A DNA stretch of 9,077 nt, taken from positions 16,320 through 25,396 of the forward strand of contig NVTC01000025.1 in NCBI GenBank assembly GCA_002732905.1. Direction: 5' to 3'. Position numbers and translations under genes: made by a program. This DNA comes from Robiginitomaculum sp. (GTDB taxonomy: Bacteria; Pseudomonadota; Alphaproteobacteria; Caulobacterales; Maricaulaceae). Of this stretch, positions 5,825-9,077 are shown in pieces. The first letter of the stretch is position 1; every line of letters begins with the position of its first letter. Below the pieces are notes generated by a model. That model had not been told where the DNA came from and did no database searches. It saw only the letters and a program-made list of their open reading frames with translations.

Positions 5825-6409
5825 TTAAAAAGCTTCTTCAACTCTAGTCACTTCGGGCACATAATGTTTGAGCAAGTTTTCTACACCGGACTTAAGTGTC
5901 ATGGAGGAGGACGGACAACCAGCACAAGCGCCTTTCATTTGCAAGAATACGGCACCACTTTCCACGTCAAAACGTTTGAACAGAATATCGCCGCCGTCCT
6001 GCGCAACTGCGGGCCGTACGCGTGTGTCGATCAATTCTTTGATCTGGTTGACAATTTCCAAGATTTCACCCTCGTAAACCTCTTCTTCACCTTGCGCACC
6101 ATTATCGGTAATCGTATCGCCGCCGCCGATATAAAAATCCATTATAGCCCCGAGCACAGCCGGTTTTAAGTGCGGCCAGTCAGCGTTGGCACTGCGGGTA
6201 ACAGAAATAAAATCAGCGCCAAAAAATACCCGTTCAATGTTTGGAATAGAAAACAGTACACCAGCCAAGGGTAAATGGTCTGCACCTCCCCCACTCAAAA
6301 TGGCACCTCTATCTACTTCCATGGGCGGTAAGCCTTCGGCCATAACTTCGCGTCCTGGTAGGAATTTCAGTGTCGCCGGGTTAGGCGTGTCTTGGGTTTG
6401 AATAAACAT
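5825..6409 (-). CDS. nfuA: NfuA-type Fe-S cluster carrier
   Basis: This 194-residue protein combines an N-terminal Nfu domain (about 1-90, starting MFIQTQDTPNPATLKFLPG) with a C-terminal NifU-like domain (about 115-185). The C-terminal domain includes RPAVAQDGGDILF and the cluster-binding motif GACAGCPSSSMTLK, with Cys162 and Cys165. Such proteins bind a [4Fe-4S] cluster across a dimer and deliver it to apoproteins. The layout matches alphaproteobacterial and mitochondrial Nfu1 rather than the E. coli NfuA N-domain, so the symbol is used by function. The ATG at 6407-6409 is preceded by CGGAGCG at suitable spacing. It is the first gene of the - strand block, ends with TAA immediately before the tsaB TTG, and diverges from cpaF across 154 bases. 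Confidence 0.93.
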   Translation of the reverse strand: MFIQTQDTPNPATLKFLPGREVMAEGLPPMEVDRGAILSGGGADHLPLAGVLFSIPNIERVFFGADFISVTRSANADWPHLKPAVLGAIMDFYIGGGDTITDNGAQGEEEVYEGEILEIVNQIKELIDTRVRPAVAQDGGDILFKRFDVESGAVFLQMKGACAGCPSSSMTLKSGVENLLKHYVPEVTRVEEAF

Positions 6410-6563
6410 TTTACGCTCCGATTTTATTGCGCTCGTTCTTTAGAATACTAAAATGGCGAACCTTGACCTCTGTTACAAGGGGCAAATTGAAGAGGGTAAA
6501 AATTTATCAGATATTTACCACGCTTACTAAGCACACTTTTACTGCCCGCCGTTAACAAGGCTT
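6410..6563. promoter_or_regulatory. Divergent intergenic region of nfuA and cpaF
   Basis: These 154 bases must hold the promoters of both divergent genes unless they are read from further away. For cpaF, TTGAAG (6487-6492) and GATATT (6510-6515), spaced 17 bases, are a weak sigma-70-like pair. AACAAGG (6554-6560) lies 3 bases before the cpaF ATG as a ribosome-binding site. No clear -35/-10 pair was found for nfuA. Only one TTAAC (6552-6556) is present, so a full CtrA box (TTAA-N7-TTAA) is not seen. No longer repeat or hairpin stands out. Confidence 0.35.
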
Positions 6564-8072
6564 ATGGGACGATTTTCTAGCATAGTAACACCGGGCAGAC
6601 TTGCCGCTCAGGTTAAACAGGTTGCACCTGTTCATACAGACGCCGTAAATGTACAATCAGATGTACAATCACTTATAGGCCAGGTTGAAAAAAAACCTGA
6701 CCGCCCTAGTCCATCAACTAGTGCACCAAAAAAAATACAATCAAAGGAACAACGCACAAGAGAAGACGCGCTACATACCAAGCGGCGCCTTCATAACATG
6801 CTGATTGATGACCTGGATCTTTCTATCCTTGACAAGCTTGACGAAGTCGAAATGCGCAAACAAATTGAAGCGCGTGTCAAAGATATCGTCAAAAGTGAGC
6901 ACATGAAGCTCAATGCAGGCGAAATACAAGAATTAGCCGCAGCAATTATCGATGAAATGACCGGCCTTGGCCCTTTGGAACCTTTACTGGCTGATGATAG
7001 CATTAGCGATATTCTGGTCAACACCCACGAGCATGTATTTATCGAACGCGGCGGCGAATTAGAACCTACAGATGTCCGCTTCGCAGATGAAGCGCATTTA
7101 CTGCGTATTATAAATAAAATTGTTTCCGCAGTTGGGCGGCGTGTGGACGAAAGCTACCCCATGGCTGATGCAAGGCTCGCAGACGGTAGCCGGGTCAATG
7201 TAGCGGTTGCCCCAATTGCAGTCGACGGCCCTTTGATGTCCATTCGAAAGTTTTCCAAAAACCCGTTTACCCTTGATAAATTAGTGGAATTTGGCGCGGC
7301 GCCAGAAGTCGTAGCCGAGTTTTTGTGGGCGGCGTGTAAAGCCAAAGTCACTATTCTTATTTCCGGCGGTACAGGTTCAGGTAAGACGACCCTCCTTAAC
7401 GCGCTGTCGCAAGCTATATCCCATAAAGAACGCTTGATCACTATTGAAGATGCTGCGGAATTGCAATTACAACAACCCCATGTAGCCCGCATGGAAACCC
7501 GGCCACCAAATATTGAGGGCAATGGTGAAATCAAGCAAAGAGAGCTCGTAAAGAATGCCCTTCGTATGCGACCAGACCGGGTCATTCTCGGTGAGGTACG
7601 GGGCGAAGAAGCCTTTGATATGTTACAAGCCATGAATACAGGCCATGAAGGTTCTCTAGCGACGCTTCATGCAAATACACCGCGCGATGCTATTACACGT
7701 CTCGAGCAAATGGTTGGCATGGGTGATATGAAAATTAGCCCTGAAGGTGTAGCCGGGCAAATAGCCTCCGCTATCGGTTTGATCGTACAAGCTAGCAGAT
7801 TATCAGATGGCCAACGTAAAATCACAAGCGTCACAGAAGTAACCGGTATGGAAGGTCCTATCATTCAAATGCAGGAAATCTTCAACTACACAAAAACTGG
7901 CTCTGGGCCCAACTATGAAGTTATAGGCGAGTTTCAGGCAACAGGTATTCGCCCGCGTTGCCTGCACGAAATATTGACAAGTGGTTCAAATATAGACCAG
8001 TCAATATTTCAGCCCGGTGTATTGGAGACAGGCAGAATTTCAGAACTAAGTCTGCACGAACGGATGCCGTAA
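6564..8072 (+). CDS. cpaF: Tad/Flp pilus assembly ATPase CpaF (TadA)
   Basis: CpaF is the cytoplasmic secretion ATPase that powers assembly and retraction of Tad (Flp) pili. The 502-residue protein has a disordered, Pro- and Lys-rich N-terminus (about 1-65), a helical N-domain (66-130) and the type II/IV secretion ATPase core. Core motifs are Walker A GGTGSGKTT (268-276), the Asp box LITIEDAAEL (291-300), a Walker B region VILGEVRGEEA (340-350) and the His box GHEGSLATLHANTP (360-373). MTGLGPLEPLLAD (132-144) and the SIRKF segment are typical of CpaF. The C-terminus from about 410 includes TEVTGMEG and a short extension past the usual end (about 465-502). The ATG at 6564 follows AACAAGG. tadB starts 3 bases after the stop, so the two are co-transcribed. 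cpaF begins the operon here, whereas cpaB to cpaE normally precede it. Confidence 0.95.
   Translation: MGRFSSIVTPGRLAAQVKQVAPVHTDAVNVQSDVQSLIGQVEKKPDRPSPSTSAPKKIQSKEQRTREDALHTKRRLHNMLIDDLDLSILDKLDEVEMRKQIEARVKDIVKSEHMKLNAGEIQELAAAIIDEMTGLGPLEPLLADDSISDILVNTHEHVFIERGGELEPTDVRFADEAHLLRIINKIVSAVGRRVDESYPMADARLADGSRVNVAVAPIAVDGPLMSIRKFSKNPFTLDKLVEFGAAPEVVAEFLWAACKAKVTILISGGTGSGKTTLLNALSQAISHKERLITIEDAAELQLQQPHVARMETRPPNIEGNGEIKQRELVKNALRMRPDRVILGEVRGEEAFDMLQAMNTGHEGSLATLHANTPRDAITRLEQMVGMGDMKISPEGVAGQIASAIGLIVQASRLSDGQRKITSVTEVTGMEGPIIQMQEIFNYTKTGSGPNYEVIGEFQATGIRPRCLHEILTSGSNIDQSIFQPGVLETGRISELSLHERMP
6649..6672 (+). repeat. 12-bp direct repeat inside cpaF
   Basis: ATGTACAATCAG (6649-6660) is followed directly by ATGTACAATCAC (6661-6672), with one mismatch at the last base. 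It lies in the disordered N-terminal region of CpaF, where it reads in frame as Val-Gln-Ser-Asp-Val-Gln-Ser-Leu. It looks like a small in-frame duplication with no expected effect on the ATPase core. Confidence 0.8.
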
Positions 8073-8075
8073 GTT

Positions 8076-9035
8076 ATGGAAATGCTACCAAATACTGTTG
8101 TGTACGTCTTGATCTTTGCTTGTGCTTTCTTGCTTATGCAATTGATCATTAATGCCGGACGTCAGGGTGCGCGGACCGTCAAGCGTGTGAACATCCGCAT
8201 GAGATTATTGGCGGGTAAAGATAACTCAGCTGAGGTTTTACAGGCGCTCAAGCGTTCGCGCGGCCTTGGTGAAGACAACCAAATAGGCAATTTACTGAAA
8301 TGGCTCAATACGTTGGTTGTGCATTCCGGCCTTAGAATTGGTGCGCACGGCCTGTATATTGCAATGTTTATTTCTGCTTTTATCGTGGGTATATTGGTTT
8401 TTCTATTCACCTATAATTATTTGTATTTTATTTTAGGGCTTGCTGTTGGTTTTGGGCTTCCTGTTGGCGCTGTCCTTTTTATAGCTAAGCGTAGGCGCAG
8501 TAAAGCTGTAGCCCAATTACCGGACGCACTGGATGTTATTGTGCGCTCTTTGCGTGCTGGTCACCCTGTGCCGGTTGCTATTGATTTAGTGGCACGGGAA
8601 ATGAAGGATCCAATAGGTTCCGAATTTGGTATGGCGGGTGATGAGATTACTTACGGCACAGAATTGGGTGCCGCAATTCAACGTATGTCTGATCGTATTG
8701 GTCATGGTGATTTTGATATGCTGGCAGCCACTGTGCGTTTACAAGCACGCACCGGCGGTAATCTTGCCGAACTTTTGGCGAATAATGCCCATATGGTCCG
8801 AGAGCGTCAAAAGATGCGGTTACGGATTAAAGCCGCATCATCCGAAGGGCGCATGTCGGCCTTAATTTTGAATGTGGTACCTATCCTGCTTTTTGCTGCG
8901 GTCAATATATTATCCCCTGAGTTTTACGGCGATGTCTCTGATGTCGCTTTCATTAAACAAGGGTTGATAGCGGCGGCAGCTTGGATGGTGATTGGCAATC
9001 TTGTCATTCGTAAAATGATCAATTTCAAGATATAG
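8076..9035 (+). CDS. tadB: Tad pilus inner-membrane platform protein TadB
   Basis: TadB, with TadC, forms the inner-membrane platform on which the CpaF ATPase acts to add or remove pilins. This 319-residue protein has an N-terminal membrane helix (about 8-27), a cytoplasmic stretch, a helical pair (about 93-111 and 115-137), a type II secretion F domain (about 145-250) and two C-terminal helices (about 261-279 and 295-311). F-domain signatures are QLPDALDVIVRSLRAG (147-162) and TGGNLAELL (226-234). The length is normal for TadB. The first ATG is at 8076-8078, three bases after the cpaF TAA; an ATG two codons later (8082) is also possible. There is no strong Shine-Dalgarno sequence, which suggests coupling to cpaF translation. 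The order cpaF-tadB-(tadC) is the standard one. Confidence 0.95.
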   Translation: MEMLPNTVVYVLIFACAFLLMQLIINAGRQGARTVKRVNIRMRLLAGKDNSAEVLQALKRSRGLGEDNQIGNLLKWLNTLVVHSGLRIGAHGLYIAMFISAFIVGILVFLFTYNYLYFILGLAVGFGLPVGAVLFIAKRRRSKAVAQLPDALDVIVRSLRAGHPVPVAIDLVAREMKDPIGSEFGMAGDEITYGTELGAAIQRMSDRIGHGDFDMLAATVRLQARTGGNLAELLANNAHMVRERQKMRLRIKAASSEGRMSALILNVVPILLFAAVNILSPEFYGDVSDVAFIKQGLIAAAAWMVIGNLVIRKMINFKI

Positions 9036-9045
9036 GGCGCAGAAT

Positions 9046-9077
9046 ATGTTATCATCCCTCTCCTCCTTACATCTGCT
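9046..9077 (+). CDS. Start of a further gene, probably tadC (cut by window end)
   Basis: An ATG at 9046-9048, 10 bases after the tadB stop and preceded by AGGGCG (9034-9039), opens a frame that stays open to the window end. Only ten codons are visible (Met-Leu-Ser-Ser-Leu-Ser-Ser-Leu-His-Leu), so nothing in the protein itself identifies it. The call of tadC rests on the conserved cpaF-tadB-tadC gene order and the close spacing. Confidence 0.5.
   Translation, partial: MLSSLSSLHL

Noticed and set aside
6552..6556. TTAAC as a CtrA site upstream of cpaF
   Set aside because: Only one half-site is present; there is no second TTAA at the required 7-base spacing.
7154..7633. 159-codon - strand ORF opposite cpaF
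   Set aside because: It is antisense to the conserved ATPase core and shows no protein family pattern.

Overview
The window looks like a chromosomal segment of a moderate-GC alphaproteobacterium. This rests on gene content: a Nfu scaffold protein directly followed by tsaB, a Zur-type Fur regulator, a SapC-family protein, a Tad-type pilus ATPase (CpaF) with TadB, and a DadA-like dehydrogenase. The genus cannot be fixed from the sequence. Coding density is high, no gap without a gene exceeds about 260 bases, and there are no rRNA or tRNA genes, CRISPR arrays, insertion sequences or obvious phage genes.

Layout. Bases 1-387 hold the 3' end of a DadA-type D-amino-acid dehydrogenase (+ strand). 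A strong hairpin with U-tracts on both sides (394-424) separates it from the convergent SapC-family gene (452-1249, - strand). A 254-base divergent region (1250-1503) follows. It carries a possible Zur half-site and a 15-bp tandem duplication. Next comes a + strand pair: zur (1504-1953) and, 9 bp later, a tandem hotdog-fold thioesterase (1963-2880). A six-copy 12-bp tandem repeat (2887-2958) fills the convergent junction with the next block.

The - strand block, in transcription order, is nfuA (6409-5825), tsaB (5824-5177, starting with TTG right at the nfuA stop), a Bcr/CflA-type MFS exporter (5080-3851) and an alpha/beta hydrolase (3832-2945). The first two are housekeeping genes for Fe-S cluster delivery and tRNA t6A modification. 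The last two form an accessory pair placed where rimI often follows tsaB.

A 154-base divergent region (6410-6563) separates nfuA from cpaF (6564-8072), tadB (8076-9035) and the first codons of what is probably tadC (9046 onward). These are the cytoplasmic motor and inner-membrane platform of a Tad/Flp pilus. The usual upstream cpaB-cpaE genes are not next to them.

The window is mostly conventional. The most unusual sequence signal is the 12-bp repeat. It appears to have grown from the 3' end of the hydrolase gene, and five of its units place a TGA in the hydrolase frame. No clearly new multi-gene system was found.
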